From Desulfofalx alkaliphila DSM 12257 (lineage in GTDB: Bacteria; Bacillota; Desulfotomaculia; Desulfotomaculales; Desulfohalotomaculaceae), in contig NZ_JONT01000002.1 in assembly GCF_000711975.1 (NCBI RefSeq), positions 1 to 64,000 on the forward strand: a stretch of DNA of 64,000 nt, in the 5' to 3' direction. This document shows, one piece after another, positions 17,418 through 27,343 of this stretch (its first letter is position 1; each line of letters starts with the position of its first letter). Both the position numbers and the translations under genes were made by a program. The notes beneath the pieces are model-generated. The model was not told where the DNA came from. It ran no database searches and saw nothing but the letters and a program-made list of their open reading frames with translations.

Positions 17418-18780
17418 CCATCGCACCGCGCCGGTTGAAATTAGGGAAAAGCTTTCGTTTCTACCCCACTCATTGCCGGCCAACCTCAAGAAATTGCACC
17501 ATTATCCCGGTATTGAAGGCTGTGCTATCATTTCCACCTGTAACCGCACTGAGATTTATGCTGTACCCCGTGAGCTAGATGAAGGGCTACACGCCATTTG
17601 GAACTTTTTATCTGAGTATTCCGGCCTAGATATTTCAGAAATAAAAAATTGTACCTTTTGCCACACCCTCTACGACTCTATCAGACATTTGTTTCGGGTT
17701 TCAGCCGGTTTGGATTCAATGATACTGGGCGAAACTCAAATATTGGGCCAGGTGCGAGAGGCCTATGAGGTTGCACTGAAGGCGGGCACCACCAATAATG
17801 TTATTAATACGCTCTTTCAGCAGGCCATTGTGGTGGGTAAAAGGGTGCGCACTGAAACGGGCATTGACAAAAACGCCGTATCTGTAAGTTATGCGGCAGT
17901 GGAGCTGGCCAAGCAAAAATTCGGTGAATTAAACGGCCGTTCTGTGCTGGTGGTGGGGGCAGGTAAAATGAGCGAGCTCACCGCCAAACACCTGGTTTCC
18001 AACGGAGTATCGGGAGTAATTGTGTCCAACCGCTCCTTTGACCGGGCTGAGATGCTGGCAGAAAAATTTAACGGCAAGGCCGTTAAATTCGAAGAACTCT
18101 CCAGTCACATGAAAGGTGCTGATATTGTAATTAGTTCCACCGCTGCCAGCCACTATGTTATTCGCTATCCGGATATACAAGAGCTGTTAAATGACAACCC
18201 AGGTAAAAAGGTAATGCTGATAGATATTGCTGTGCCGAGGGACATCGACCCCAGAATTGGCGAACTGCCCGGGGTATCCCTATATGACATTGATGACTTA
18301 CAGTCGGTGGTGGATAACAACTTGGCCGAGCGCCGCCAAGCGGCGGTGGCGTCGGAAAGTATTATCGAAGATGAATTAAACGAGTTTATGAGGTGGCTGG
18401 CCACTCAGTTTGTGGTGCCCACCATTGCCGCCCTTAAAAAGATGGGCGAAGAAATAAAACAAAAGGAGCTTGAGCGGGCACTAAATCGGCTGGGCGATGT
18501 ATCAGACCGCCAGTACAAGGTGATTAGCTCAATGGCCAATTCCATAGTAAAACAGTTGTTGCATTTCCCGGTGGTCAGATTAAAGGAATATGCGGTCACC
18601 ACCGAAGGACACCTGTACACAGAGGTGCTGCAAAATCTCTTTGATTTGGAAGTGGACGGGCAGCGCCCGAAAAAGAAAGAACCGCCTAAACAAATTGACT
18701 TATCTGCCTGGGTCAGTGAGGAAGAATATTACCGGAGCAAGGGACAAAACGGGGGTGCCAGCCTTGAAAAAAACTATTAG
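17392..18780 (+). CDS. hemA: Glutamyl-tRNA reductase
   Basis: 462 residues, the usual bacterial length. [17 protein letters not shown] is at the start, followed by [11 protein letters not shown] with the catalytic Cys (residue 50), and an NADPH domain ([17 protein letters not shown]). It reduces glutamyl-tRNA to glutamate-1-semialdehyde, the first committed step of the C5 tetrapyrrole route. The 26-bp overlap with the preceding gene and the overlap with hemC indicate tight coupling. Confidence 0.95.
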   Translation: MLIVAVGVNHRTAPVEIREKLSFLPHSLPANLKKLHHYPGIEGCAIISTCNRTEIYAVPRELDEGLHAIWNFLSEYSGLDISEIKNCTFCHTLYDSIRHLFRVSAGLDSMILGETQILGQVREAYEVALKAGTTNNVINTLFQQAIVVGKRVRTETGIDKNAVSVSYAAVELAKQKFGELNGRSVLVVGAGKMSELTAKHLVSNGVSGVIVSNRSFDRAEMLAEKFNGKAVKFEELSSHMKGADIVISSTAASHYVIRYPDIQELLNDNPGKKVMLIDIAVPRDIDPRIGELPGVSLYDIDDLQSVVDNNLAERRQAAVASESIIEDELNEFMRWLATQFVVPTIAALKKMGEEIKQKELERALNRLGDVSDRQYKVISSMANSIVKQLLHFPVVRLKEYAVTTEGHLYTEVLQNLFDLEVDGQRPKKKEPPKQIDLSAWVSEEEYYRSKGQNGGASLEKNY

Positions 18781-19699
18781 AGTAGGGACCAGGGAAAGTG
18801 CGCTGGCCCTGTGGCAGACTAATTGGGTGGTGGAGCAGCTAAAAAAACACCACCCCGACAAAAACTTTGAAGTTATTAAAATGAAAACCCAAGGGGATAA
18901 GATATTGGATGTGGCCCTGGCCAAAATTGGCGATAAGGGGCTGTTCACCAAAGAATTGGAACAGGGAATGCTGCGGAATGAAATTGACTTGGCAGTGCAC
19001 AGCATGAAAGATTTACCCACCCAGCTTCCCCCGGGCTTAACCATCGGAGCAATCTGCGCCCGGGAACACCCCGGTGATGTGCTGATCACCCCCGATGGCA
19101 AGGAGTTGGCAGAGCTGCCTAAGGGGGCCCGGATAGGTACATCCAGCCTTCGCCGCTGTGCTCAGTTGCTCAGATATCGCCCTGATTTAAAATTGGAATC
19201 AATTCGCGGCAATCTAAGTACCCGGATGAAGAAAATGAAATTGGAGAGCTTAGACGGAATTGTGCTGGCGGCAGCAGGTGTTATTCGCATGGGCTGGACC
19301 GACAGCATCAGCCAATATATACCCTATGACATTTGCCTGCCGGCGGTGGGCCAGGGTTCGGTGGGTATTGAAATAAGGGAAGGCGATGAAGAGATACTGC
19401 AGCTGGTAAAGGCGGTGGAAAATCGGGAAGCTTACCTTTCTATCACCGCAGAGCGGTCCTTGCTGCGCAGGTTAGAGGGTGGTTGTCAAGTTCCCATTGG
19501 GGCCCTGGCCCAGGTGGATAGGGATAATTTGCATATGGAAGCCACCATTGTCAGCCTGGATGGAACCAAGGCGGTACGTGATACAATAGCCGGCCCTGCC
19601 CATAGGGCTGCCCAATTGGGCTTGGAACTGGCCGTTCGCCTGTTGGAACTGGGCGGTAATGAAATATTGGAAGAAGTGCGTAAGGAGAATGATCAGTAA
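18764..19699 (+). CDS. hemC: Hydroxymethylbilane synthase (porphobilinogen deaminase)
   Basis: About 311 residues. It has [14 protein letters not shown] at the N-terminus, MKDLPT, and GGCQVPIGA with the Cys that carries the dipyrromethane cofactor (near residue 242). Four porphobilinogens are joined to hydroxymethylbilane. The open frame extends far into hemA. I place the start at TTG 18764 ([13 protein letters not shown]) behind GGGGGTG; GTG 18755 is also possible. It ends two bases before the next gene. Confidence 0.93.
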   Translation: MKKTIRVGTRESALALWQTNWVVEQLKKHHPDKNFEVIKMKTQGDKILDVALAKIGDKGLFTKELEQGMLRNEIDLAVHSMKDLPTQLPPGLTIGAICAREHPGDVLITPDGKELAELPKGARIGTSSLRRCAQLLRYRPDLKLESIRGNLSTRMKKMKLESLDGIVLAAAGVIRMGWTDSISQYIPYDICLPAVGQGSVGIEIREGDEEILQLVKAVENREAYLSITAERSLLRRLEGGCQVPIGALAQVDRDNLHMEATIVSLDGTKAVRDTIAGPAHRAAQLGLELAVRLLELGGNEILEEVRKENDQ

Positions 19700-19701
19700 T
19701 T

Positions 19702-21219
19702 ATGAAAACCGGTATTGTTTATTTGGTAGGGGCCGGGCCAGGGGATCCTGGGCTGATAACCAAAAAGGGTTATCAGTGTATAGAAAAGGCAGATGTAATT
19801 GTGTACGACCGTTTGGCCAGCCCCAGACTGTTAACGGCAGCTAAACCCGATGCTGAGCTTATATATGTGGGCAAGTCGCCGGACAGGCATGCCATGAAAC
19901 AGCACGAAATTAACCAACTGTTAGTAGATAAAGCCCGCGCCGGCCTGGTGGTGACCCGGCTAAAGGGAGGCGACCCCTTTGTCTTTGGCCGGGGCGGCGA
20001 AGAAGCTGAAACGCTGGTGGAAAACAATATTAAATTTGAAGTGGTGCCCGGCATTACCTCGGCGGTGGCTGTACCTGCCTATGCCGGTATTCCGGTAACT
20101 CATCGGGATGCCACCAGTAACTTTGCAGTGATTACCGGTAATGAGGATCCCACCAAGGAGGGTTCTAACATAGCCTGGGACAAAATAGCCACCGGCATTG
20201 GTACGCTGGTTTTTTTAATGGGCATGGGTAACCTGCATTTGATCTGTGAAAAGTTGATGCAATACGGTCGACCGGCTGATACACCGGTGGCCTTGGTGCG
20301 TTGGGGCACCCGCCCGGAACAGCGCACCTTGGTGGGCACACTGGAGGATATAGCCGAAAAGGCTAAGCAGGCGGAGTTTAAAAACCCGGCGGTTATTGTG
20401 GTGGGCGAAGTGGTGAATTTACGGGAAAAACTGTCCTGGTTTGAAAAAAAGCCCCTGTACGGCAAGCGGGTGCTGGTTACCCGCTCCCGGGAGCAAGCCA
20501 GTATACTTTCCCGGCGCATTGAAGAACTGGGCGGTGAGCCCTGGGAATTTCCCACCATTAGAGTGGCGGAGCCCGAGGACTACGGCCCCCTGGATAAGGC
20601 ACTGAACCAACTGTCAAGTTACCGGTGGGTGGTGTTCACCAGCGTAAACGGGGTTAAATTATTCTTTAAACGCCTGCGGACCTTAAATAAGGATGTGCGT
20701 GAATTATACGGTGTTAAAATTTGTGCCATTGGGCCAAAAACCAGGGAAGCCTTAGAAAACTACGGCCTGCTGGTGGACTACGTGCCCGGGGAATACCGGG
20801 CAGAGCAAATCATCACCGGCCTGGAAGGAAAGGTGCAGCCCGGAGACAGGGTACTCCTGCCCAGGGCTGACATAGCCCGAAAAATATTACCCCAGGCCTT
20901 GGCTGAAATGGGTGCCCAGGTGGAAGACGTGGTTACTTACAGAACGGTGTTGAGTACAGGAAATGCCGGTGAATTAAAAGAAATGCTGGAGAGAAAGGAA
21001 CTGCATGTGTTGACCTTCACCAGTTCTTCCACTGTAAGAAATTTTGTGGAGCTGTTGGCAGCGGATAATTTAAACGAGCTGCTGGAAGGAGTAACGGTGG
21101 CCAGCATCGGGCCCATTACCTCAAGCACAGCCAAGGAACTTGGCGTTAAGGTAACAGTGGAGGCTGAAGAGTATACCATTGAAGGTCTGGTGGATGCCAT
21201 TTTGAAATCTAATATTTAG
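19702..21219 (+). CDS. Uroporphyrinogen-III methyltransferase / synthase fusion
   Basis: 505 residues in two domains. Residues 1-245 are an SAM-dependent uroporphyrinogen-III C-methyltransferase (VYLVGAGPGDPGLIT, RLKGGDPFVFGRGGEE, VVPGITSA). Residues 250-505 are uroporphyrinogen-III synthase (GKRVLVTRSREQASILSRRIEELGGE; VVFTSVNGVKLFF; TFTSSSTVRNFVELL). It converts hydroxymethylbilane to uroporphyrinogen III and then to precorrin-2. This CobA-HemD fusion is frequent in Clostridia. Confidence 0.95.
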   Translation: MKTGIVYLVGAGPGDPGLITKKGYQCIEKADVIVYDRLASPRLLTAAKPDAELIYVGKSPDRHAMKQHEINQLLVDKARAGLVVTRLKGGDPFVFGRGGEEAETLVENNIKFEVVPGITSAVAVPAYAGIPVTHRDATSNFAVITGNEDPTKEGSNIAWDKIATGIGTLVFLMGMGNLHLICEKLMQYGRPADTPVALVRWGTRPEQRTLVGTLEDIAEKAKQAEFKNPAVIVVGEVVNLREKLSWFEKKPLYGKRVLVTRSREQASILSRRIEELGGEPWEFPTIRVAEPEDYGPLDKALNQLSSYRWVVFTSVNGVKLFFKRLRTLNKDVRELYGVKICAIGPKTREALENYGLLVDYVPGEYRAEQIITGLEGKVQPGDRVLLPRADIARKILPQALAEMGAQVEDVVTYRTVLSTGNAGELKEMLERKELHVLTFTSSSTVRNFVELLAADNLNELLEGVTVASIGPITSSTAKELGVKVTVEAEEYTIEGLVDAILKSNI

Positions 21220-21221
21220 AA

Positions 21222-21245
21222 TTACCAAAGGCCGGGCCTTTGGTT
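21222..21245 (+). other. Short hairpin between cobA-hemD and ahbC
   Basis: ACCAAAGGCC and GGGCCTTTGGT form a stem with almost no loop and no T run. It is more likely an mRNA processing or stability element than a terminator. Confidence 0.45.
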
Positions 21246-21259
21246 AACGGGGTGAACAA

Positions 21260-22441
21260 ATGATTAGCGTAAGCAGGCTGCTCTTGGGCAGTGAACATTT
21301 TGGGGATTCTTTAAGGTATGCAAAGGATAGCTGTAGACAGACCGACGGTACCCACGGCGGTCATGGTCCGGTGGTGGTATGGAATATTACCCGTACCTGC
21401 AACCTAAAATGCAGGCACTGTTATTCCAGCTCGGAGGCGAAAAAGTATGAGGGTGAATTGACCACCGAAGAGGGTAAAGAGTTTCTGCGGGATCTGGCCC
21501 AATTTAAGGTGCCTGTGGTGTTGTTTTCCGGCGGTGAACCGCTCATCAGGCCGGATTTTTTTGAATTGGCCAACTACGCCCGGCAGTTGGGGCTAAGGGT
21601 AACCATTTCCACCAACGGTACCCTGATCACACCGGAGGTGGCCCAAAAGATTAAAGATATCGGTGTGGGCTACGTGGGAATCAGTTTAGATGGCATTGGT
21701 GAAAATAACGACCGATTCCGAGGTAAAAAAGGTGCATTTGATGCAGCCCTGGCAGGTATTCGCAATTGCCTTGGGGTGGGGCAGAAGGTAGGCCTGCGCT
21801 TTACCATCAACCGCCACAACTTTAACGAGTTAAATGACATTTTCGACTTGCTGGAAAGGGAAAAGATTCCCCGGGCTTGTTTTTATCACCTGGTTTATTC
21901 CGGTCGGGCCAGCCATATGAAGGACGAGGACATCAGCCATCAAGAATCCCGCCAGGCCCTGGATTTAATTATGGAGCGCACCGAAGAAATGCACAGCCGG
22001 GGATTAACCAAAGAAATACTGACGGTGGATAATCACGCAGACGGGGTTTATATCTATCTGAAATTAAAAGAAAAGGATCCCGCCCGGGCAGAAAAGGCCT
22101 GGGAGATGCTGCAGAGAAACGGTGGCAACCGCAGCGGCATCGCCATCGGCCAGGTGGACTGGTACGGTAACGTCCATGCTGATCAGTTTAGCCAGCACCA
22201 TACCTTTGGCAATGTAAAAGAGCGCAAATTTAGTGATATTTGGACCAAGCCATCCCATCCCATACTGAAGGGCTTAAAAAACAGGAAACCCCTCTTGAAG
22301 GGGCGTTGTGCCAAGTGCTCATGGCTAAAGGTCTGCAACGGCAATTTTCGCCCCCGGGCGGAAGCAGTATATAATGATTTTTGGGCCGAGGACCCGGCCT
22401 GTTATTTGACTGATGAAGAAATTGGTCTTGGGGAGCAGTAG
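21260..22441 (+). CDS. ahbC: AhbC/NirJ1-like radical SAM (didecarboxysiroheme deacetylase)
   Basis: 393 residues. The radical SAM motif CNLKCRHC lies near residue 47, SGGEPL near 92, and a C-terminal cysteine segment (GRCAKCSWLKVCNGNFRPR ... DPACYL) binds an auxiliary cluster. In the alternative heme pathway AhbC removes the acetate side chains of 12,18-didecarboxysiroheme to give iron-coproporphyrin III. The N-terminal SVSRLLLG and WNITRTCNLKC fit this family, also annotated as NirJ1. Assignment to C rather than D rests on length, N-terminus and gene order. Confidence 0.82.
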   Translation: MISVSRLLLGSEHFGDSLRYAKDSCRQTDGTHGGHGPVVVWNITRTCNLKCRHCYSSSEAKKYEGELTTEEGKEFLRDLAQFKVPVVLFSGGEPLIRPDFFELANYARQLGLRVTISTNGTLITPEVAQKIKDIGVGYVGISLDGIGENNDRFRGKKGAFDAALAGIRNCLGVGQKVGLRFTINRHNFNELNDIFDLLEREKIPRACFYHLVYSGRASHMKDEDISHQESRQALDLIMERTEEMHSRGLTKEILTVDNHADGVYIYLKLKEKDPARAEKAWEMLQRNGGNRSGIAIGQVDWYGNVHADQFSQHHTFGNVKERKFSDIWTKPSHPILKGLKNRKPLLKGRCAKCSWLKVCNGNFRPRAEAVYNDFWAEDPACYLTDEEIGLGEQ

Positions 22442-22465
22442 TTGACAAAAGGGCAGGTGAAATAA

Positions 22466-23446
22466 TTGTTTCCTTATTTAAGAATGCGCAGGCTTAGATC
22501 CAGTGAGAACATGCGGCGTTTGGTACGTCAGCATCACCTGCGGGTTGACGACTTAATTTATCCGCTTTTTGTTACGCCCGGTGAGGGCATTAAAAAAGAA
22601 GTATCCTCAATGCCGGGGGTCTATAACTTTTCCTTAGATGAACTGCAGGCAGAACTTGAAGAAGTGGTGGCCTTGGGCATACCAGGCGTTATACTGTTCG
22701 GGGTGTTGGGTGACGAAGAAAAAGATCCGGTTGGTTCCGGTGCCTATCATGACAGGGGCATTGTGCAGCAGGCGGTGGAGGCAATAAAGGAAAAATACCC
22801 GCAACTGTTGGTGGTAACCGATGTTTGCCTGTGTGAGTTCACCGATCACGGCCACTGTGGCCTGATTAAAGGGGATCAAATAGATAACGACGCTACCCTG
22901 GAACTGCTGGCCAAAATTGCGGTGAGCCATGCCAAGGCCGGTGCCGATATGGTGGCGCCTTCGGACATGATGGACGGGCGGGTGGCGGCCATTCGCCAGG
23001 CCCTGGATGAGCATCACTTTGAGAATATACCCATTATGTCCTATTCGGCCAAATATGCGTCGGCCTACTATGGGCCCTTCAGGGAAGCGGCGGCATCTGC
23101 ACCGAAGTTTGGTGACCGCAAAGCCTATCAAATGGATGCCGCCAACGGTGACGAGGCAATTCGGGAAACCTGGTTGGATATTGAAGAAGGTGCCGACATA
23201 GTGATGGTCAAGCCCGGTCTGGCCTATATGGATATTATTCGCCGTATCAAGGAAGAGTTTAAATATCCCACAGCGGTGTACAATGTCAGCGGCGAGTACG
23301 CCATGGTGAAGGCTGCCGCCCAAAATGGCTGGATTGATGAGAAAAAGGTGGTTCTGGAAACGCTCACCGCCTTTAAAAGGGCCGGGGCTGATATTATCAT
23401 CACCTACCATGCCAAAGATGCTGCCCGCTGGTTAAAGGAGGAATAG
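22466..23446 (+). CDS. hemB: Porphobilinogen synthase
   Basis: 326 residues with the family signatures [28 protein letters not shown] (the cysteine metal site), [18 protein letters not shown] (Schiff-base lysine region) and [17 protein letters not shown]. It condenses two 5-aminolevulinates. The start is TTG with AGGTGA five bases ahead, giving [17 protein letters not shown], the normal N-terminus. It lies between ahbC and ahbD, two bases before the latter. Confidence 0.95.
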   Translation: MFPYLRMRRLRSSENMRRLVRQHHLRVDDLIYPLFVTPGEGIKKEVSSMPGVYNFSLDELQAELEEVVALGIPGVILFGVLGDEEKDPVGSGAYHDRGIVQQAVEAIKEKYPQLLVVTDVCLCEFTDHGHCGLIKGDQIDNDATLELLAKIAVSHAKAGADMVAPSDMMDGRVAAIRQALDEHHFENIPIMSYSAKYASAYYGPFREAAASAPKFGDRKAYQMDAANGDEAIRETWLDIEEGADIVMVKPGLAYMDIIRRIKEEFKYPTAVYNVSGEYAMVKAAAQNGWIDEKKVVLETLTAFKRAGADIIITYHAKDAARWLKEE

Positions 23447-23448
23447 GC

Positions 23449-24441
23449 ATGCTGGTGTCATGGAATACCACAAACCAGTGCAACATGTACTGTGAGCATT
23501 GCTACCGGGATGCCGGGGCCAAGGTGGAGGATGAACTGAATACAGCCGAAGGCAAGGCGCTGATAGATGAAATTGCCAAGGCCGGTTTTAAAATAATGAT
23601 TTTTAGCGGTGGCGAACCGCTGATGCGTGACGATATTGTCCAATTGGTAGCCTATGCTAAATCAAAGGGGCTGCGCCCGGTCTTTGGCACCAACGGCACC
23701 CTGATCACCTTGGAAATGGCAAAAAAACTAAAGGAGGCCGGAGCCCTGGGTATGGGCATCAGCCTGGACAGTGTAGATCCTGAAAAGCATGATCGCTTTA
23801 GGAATTCTCCCGGAGCTTGGGCAGCGGCGGTGGAGGGCATGCGCAACTGCCGCCGGGCAGGCTTGCCCTTTCAAATTCACACCACTGTGGTTGACTGGAA
23901 CTATGACGAAGTGGAACAATTGACTGACCTGGCAGTGGAAGAGGGGGCGGTGGCCCACCATATCTTTTTCTTGGTACCCACCGGGAGAGCGGTTAACATA
24001 GAGCAGGAATCACTGCGGGCGGAGCAGTACGAAAACCTGCTTAAACGGATTATGAAGAAACAGCAGCAGGTGGATATTGAATTAAAGCCAACCTGCGCCC
24101 CCCAATTTATGCGCATTGCCAAGGAAATGGGCGTGGACGTACGTTTTACCAAAGGCTGTCTGGCAGGTACAGGCTATTGTATTATCAGCCCCAAGGGTGA
24201 CGTGCAGCCCTGTGCTTACTTAAATATCCCGGTGGGCAATGTGCGGGAGGTGCCCTTCAGTGAGATCTGGAAGGACAACGAGGTATTTAACCGCCTGCGC
24301 AATGATAAACTGCAGGGCGGCTGTGGCACCTGCCGATACCAAAAAATCTGCGGCGGCTGCCGGGCCAGGGCCTATTACTACCACGGTGACTACATGGCCG
24401 AAGAGCCCTGGTGTTTATATCACGGCAGAAAAGGCTATTAG
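23449..24441 (+). CDS. ahbD: AhbD/NirJ2-like radical SAM (heme synthase type)
   Basis: 330 residues. The radical SAM motif CNMYCEHC lies near residue 12, SGGEPLM near 53, and a C-terminal SPASM-like cysteine set (CLAGTGYC, PCAYL, GGCGTCRYQKICGGCRARAY) binds auxiliary FeS. AhbD oxidatively decarboxylates the two propionates of iron-coproporphyrin III to the vinyl groups of heme b. The very short N-terminus before the motif distinguishes it from ahbC. The family is also annotated as NirJ2. The function follows from pathway completeness and is inferred. Confidence 0.82.
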   Translation: MLVSWNTTNQCNMYCEHCYRDAGAKVEDELNTAEGKALIDEIAKAGFKIMIFSGGEPLMRDDIVQLVAYAKSKGLRPVFGTNGTLITLEMAKKLKEAGALGMGISLDSVDPEKHDRFRNSPGAWAAAVEGMRNCRRAGLPFQIHTTVVDWNYDEVEQLTDLAVEEGAVAHHIFFLVPTGRAVNIEQESLRAEQYENLLKRIMKKQQQVDIELKPTCAPQFMRIAKEMGVDVRFTKGCLAGTGYCIISPKGDVQPCAYLNIPVGNVREVPFSEIWKDNEVFNRLRNDKLQGGCGTCRYQKICGGCRARAYYYHGDYMAEEPWCLYHGRKGY

Positions 24442-24501
24442 GTAATGCAGGATGACAGTGTTTGCCAAAGGGTGTTAATCTGCTTTAATTAGAGATAGAG
24501 G

Positions 24502-24521
24502 CGAACGGTGTTGACCGTTCG
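24502..24521 (+). other. Hairpin upstream of ahbA
   Basis: CGAACGG and CCGTTCG form a seven-base stem with a six-base loop, 22 bases before ahbA. There is no T run, so it may act on the mRNA. The 100-bp gap it sits in is the longest between genes from hepT through ahbB. Confidence 0.45.
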
Positions 24522-24543
24522 GCGAGGAATTGAGGTATAGGAA

Positions 24544-25005
24544 ATGAAACTTGATGCTATTGACCGCAAACTTCTCAACATGGCACAATCAAATTTTCCC
24601 ATAGTGGCACGGCCCTATAAAGAATTGGGCCACCGCCTTGGCATCAGCGAAGAGCAAGTGATTGAACGCTTGCAGCGGCTTAAAGATGAAGATTACATCC
24701 GCCGCCTGGGGGGAATATTTGATTCCCGCAAGCTGGGATACAAGGGTACCTTGTGCGGCATTAAGGTGCCCGCCCACAGAATTGATGAGGTGGCAGCGGT
24801 GGTAAACAGCTACCCCGGCATTACTCACAACTACTTGCGGGAGGGTGAATACAACATGTGGTTCACCGTATTGGCCAACTCTCCGGATAAGGTGAAAAAA
24901 ATACTGGAAGAGATCAGCGAAAAAACCGGTATCACCGATATACTAAACCTTCCCTCTGAAAGAGTATTTAAGGTATTAGTAAATTTTGAATTGGATGAGG
25001 TGTAA
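24544..25005 (+). CDS. ahbA: Siroheme decarboxylase subunit AhbA-like (Lrp/AsnC-like)
   Basis: 153 residues with an AsnC/Lrp-type fold: an N-terminal helix-turn-helix (IDRKLLNMAQ ... LGISEEQVIERLQRLK) and a C-terminal ligand domain (PGITHNYLREGEYNMWFTVL). Despite the regulator-like fold, AhbA and AhbB together decarboxylate siroheme to 12,18-didecarboxysiroheme. GGIFDSRKLGYKGT and YNMWF are family features. Its end overlaps the region of the ahbB ribosome site. Older annotations would call this a transcriptional regulator. Confidence 0.85.
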   Translation: MKLDAIDRKLLNMAQSNFPIVARPYKELGHRLGISEEQVIERLQRLKDEDYIRRLGGIFDSRKLGYKGTLCGIKVPAHRIDEVAAVVNSYPGITHNYLREGEYNMWFTVLANSPDKVKKILEEISEKTGITDILNLPSERVFKVLVNFELDEV

Positions 25006-25006
25006 A

Positions 25007-25483
25007 ATGCTCACCAAGTTAGAGAAGAATATAATCAAAGAACTGCAAAAGGGATTGCCGCTGGTGCCCCAACCCTTTGCCCATTTGGGTGAAAAGCTGG
25101 GCTTAACTGAAAAAGAATTGCTGGAAATTATAGACCAATTGATGGAAAAGGGTTATATGAAAAGAATGGGTGCTGCCCTGAGGCACCACCGGGTGGGTTT
25201 TGTGGCCAATGCCATGGTAGTGTGGCAGGTGCCTGAGGATATGGTCGAAGAGGTGGGCAATAAACTGGCGGCACACCCGGAAGTAACCCATTGTTATCAG
25301 CGCAAAACTTATCCCCACTGGAAATATAACTTTTACACCATGATTCACAGGCAGAGCAGGGAAGAATGCTATGATCTGGCCGAAGAACTGTCCCGGTTGG
25401 TGGGGATAAAGGAGTATAAGCTGCTCTTTAGTACTAAAGAACTTAAAAAGAGCAGTATGGCGTATTTTGCAGATGAAAAGTAG
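25007..25483 (+). CDS. ahbB: Siroheme decarboxylase subunit AhbB-like (Lrp/AsnC-like)
   Basis: 158 residues, a paralogue of the preceding gene, with an N-terminal helix-turn-helix and the AhbB features RMGAALRHHRVGFVANAMVVW, HPEVTHCYQRKTYPHWKYNFYTMIH. The histidines in RHHRVGF and the basic/aromatic cluster are where siroheme is expected to bind. It forms the heterodimeric decarboxylase with AhbA. The ATG at 25007 has GATGAGGTG just upstream, and the two genes are adjacent. Confidence 0.86.
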   Translation: MLTKLEKNIIKELQKGLPLVPQPFAHLGEKLGLTEKELLEIIDQLMEKGYMKRMGAALRHHRVGFVANAMVVWQVPEDMVEEVGNKLAAHPEVTHCYQRKTYPHWKYNFYTMIHRQSREECYDLAEELSRLVGIKEYKLLFSTKELKKSSMAYFADEK

Positions 25484-25589
25484 GTAATTAAGCGGCCACC
25501 CTTGATTTGCCCTCTGGATTGTTTTGGTAGGCTAGACAGGCTCTCGGTCTACAAACTCCAGAATCTTTTGCTAAGGAGGTTTGAAAACA

Positions 25590-26876
25590 ATGCCTACATA
25601 TGAAAAATCTAAAAAACTTTATGCTGACGCCCAGCAGTATATACCCGGCGGGGTGAACAGCCCGGTGCGGGCCTTTAAATCGGTGGGCGGTGACCCCCTG
25701 TTTATAGAACGGGGCGACGGAGCCTATATGTGGGATGTGGATGGTAACCGCTACGTGGACTATGTGGGCTCCTGGGGCCCCCTGATTCTTGGCCACCGGC
25801 ACCCGGCGGTGGTGGATGCCCTGCAGCACTGCCTGGGACTGGGTACCAGTTATGGTGCACCCACGGAATTGGAGACCCAACTGGCGCGCATGGTGGTGGA
25901 CGCGGTGCCGTCCATTGAAATGGTGCGCATGGTGAACTCGGGCACTGAAGCCACCATGAGTGCATTAAGGCTGGCCCGGGGCTACACCAATAGAAACAAA
26001 ATTGTTAAATTTGAAGGCTGCTACCACGGCCATGCGGATTTCCTACTCATTAAAGCCGGTTCGGGGGCATTGACATTGGGTGTGCCCACCAGCCCCGGTG
26101 TACCGGCCAGCATTGCCGGCAACACCATCACAGCACCCTTTAACGATTTAGATACACTAAAGAAAATATTTGAAATGGAAGGCGAAGATATCGCTGCAGT
26201 GATACTGGAGCCGGTACCCGGCAATATGGGGGTAATACTGCCCAAGGCCGGATTTTTAGAGGGACTAAGGGAATTAACCAAAGAGTATGGCAGCCTGTTG
26301 ATTTTTGACGAAGTGATGAGCGGGTTTAGGGTGGCCTATGGCGGCGCCCAGTCAATTTATAAGATTGATCCTGACTTAACCTGCCTTGGTAAAGTAATTG
26401 GCGGCGGCCTGCCGGTGGGAGCCTACGGCGGTAAGCGCGAGATTATGGAGCAAATATCCCCGGCCGGGCCAATCTATCAGGCGGGCACCCTGTCCGGTAA
26501 CCCCTTGGCCATGACAGCCGGCATAGCTACCTTAAAAGAACTGGCTAAACCGGGCGTTTATGAAGAACTGGAACGGAAATCGGAAAAACTGGCCCAGGGT
26601 TTAGGTGAGGCCGCTAAAGAGGCAGGGGTGCCGATGAGCCAAAACCGCGTCGGTTCAATGCTGTGTACTTTCTTTACCTCAGAAGAGGTGGTGGATTTTA
26701 AAACCGCTTGTTCCTCAGACACAGAAAAATTCGGCCGTTTCTTTAGGGCGATGTTGGATGAGGGGGTATACCTGGCACCGTCTCAATTTGAGGCAGCCTT
26801 CATGTCGGTGGCACACAGTGATGAAGACATCGACTTCACCATCGAGGCCGCCCGTAAGGCCTTTAAGAAATTGTAA
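25590..26876 (+). CDS. hemL: Glutamate-1-semialdehyde 2,1-aminomutase
   Basis: 428 residues, a PLP class III aminotransferase fold. Motifs are [16 protein letters not shown] near the start, [33 protein letters not shown], and the PLP lysine in [17 protein letters not shown] (near residue 268). It completes the C5 route to 5-aminolevulinate. AAGGAGG ten bases ahead supports ATG 25590 over TTG 25581. It is the last gene of the heme operon. Confidence 0.95.
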   Translation: MPTYEKSKKLYADAQQYIPGGVNSPVRAFKSVGGDPLFIERGDGAYMWDVDGNRYVDYVGSWGPLILGHRHPAVVDALQHCLGLGTSYGAPTELETQLARMVVDAVPSIEMVRMVNSGTEATMSALRLARGYTNRNKIVKFEGCYHGHADFLLIKAGSGALTLGVPTSPGVPASIAGNTITAPFNDLDTLKKIFEMEGEDIAAVILEPVPGNMGVILPKAGFLEGLRELTKEYGSLLIFDEVMSGFRVAYGGAQSIYKIDPDLTCLGKVIGGGLPVGAYGGKREIMEQISPAGPIYQAGTLSGNPLAMTAGIATLKELAKPGVYEELERKSEKLAQGLGEAAKEAGVPMSQNRVGSMLCTFFTSEEVVDFKTACSSDTEKFGRFFRAMLDEGVYLAPSQFEAAFMSVAHSDEDIDFTIEAARKAFKKL

Positions 26877-27011
26877 AGCAGAACAATGCTGTACGCATGG
26901 GCCCCATTGCATGCTGCGGTAGAAATGACCGGATAAATTTAAAACCCTTTAATGAAGGTAGATACCATAAAGATCTATAGGTAACTATAACCTTAGCTTC
27001 AGAAAAGGAGA

Positions 27012-27042
27012 AAAAAATCTTTACTATAAAAAAGGATTTTTT
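27012..27042 (+). terminator. Probable terminator of the heme operon
   Basis: AAAAAATCTTT pairs with AAAGGATTTTTT in an AT-rich hairpin ending in T. Between hemL and this hairpin (26877-27011) I see no gene. Confidence 0.6.
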
Positions 27043-27105
27043 GCATAAAGCTAGAATACACTATAGAGTTAGTACGAGATTTATATTATCAGCAAAAATC
27101 AATAT

Positions 27106-27201
27106 AGCCTCCGAGTCTGTTAACCTACAGTGGGCCATGGTTTTCAGACCGTTAGGGTACATATGGAAACGTGTGTGCCTCCCGGTGTGGAAAGGAGAGT
27201 G
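27106..27201 (+). promoter_or_regulatory. Moco-family riboswitch 1 (upstream of tupA)
   Basis: The element contains the conserved blocks of the Moco RNA motif: CCTCCGAG at the 5' end, CCGTTAGGG, GGAAAC, GCCTCCCG and GGAAAGGAG at the 3' end. The 5' CTCC pairs with the 3' GGAG. The inner stem is GTCTG/CAGAC enclosing ACCTACAG...GCCATGG, an arrangement shared with riboswitch 2. A terminator follows at 27224-27261. Binding of molybdenum or tungsten cofactor would tune expression of the downstream transporter subunit. Confidence 0.88.
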
Positions 27202-27223
27202 ATTGTTCAGCTTAGCTAATAAT

Positions 27224-27261
27224 GCCAAACTTTGCCTATCTACAGCGGAGTTTGGTTTTTT
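27224..27261 (+). terminator. Expression-platform terminator of riboswitch 1
   Basis: GCCAAAC and GTTTGG pair around a loop, followed by TTTTTT. It lies between the aptamer and the tupA ribosome site and is the likely switching element. Confidence 0.8.
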
Positions 27262-27343
27262 ATTTTCAAACTTATACCTTGCGTATAAGAATTGTTCTAC
27301 AGGTGCCCCTTATTAAATAGTAATAAGACAGGAGGAATTATAA

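Noticed and set aside
22634-23410. A 258-codon open frame antisense to hemB
   Set aside because: It lies entirely within hemB, which has all family motifs; the His/Gly-rich antisense product has no ribosome site and no recognisable pattern.
24544-25483. Two Lrp/AsnC transcriptional regulators
   Set aside because: They resemble regulators by fold, but position, pairing and motifs fit the siroheme decarboxylase subunits AhbA and AhbB better.
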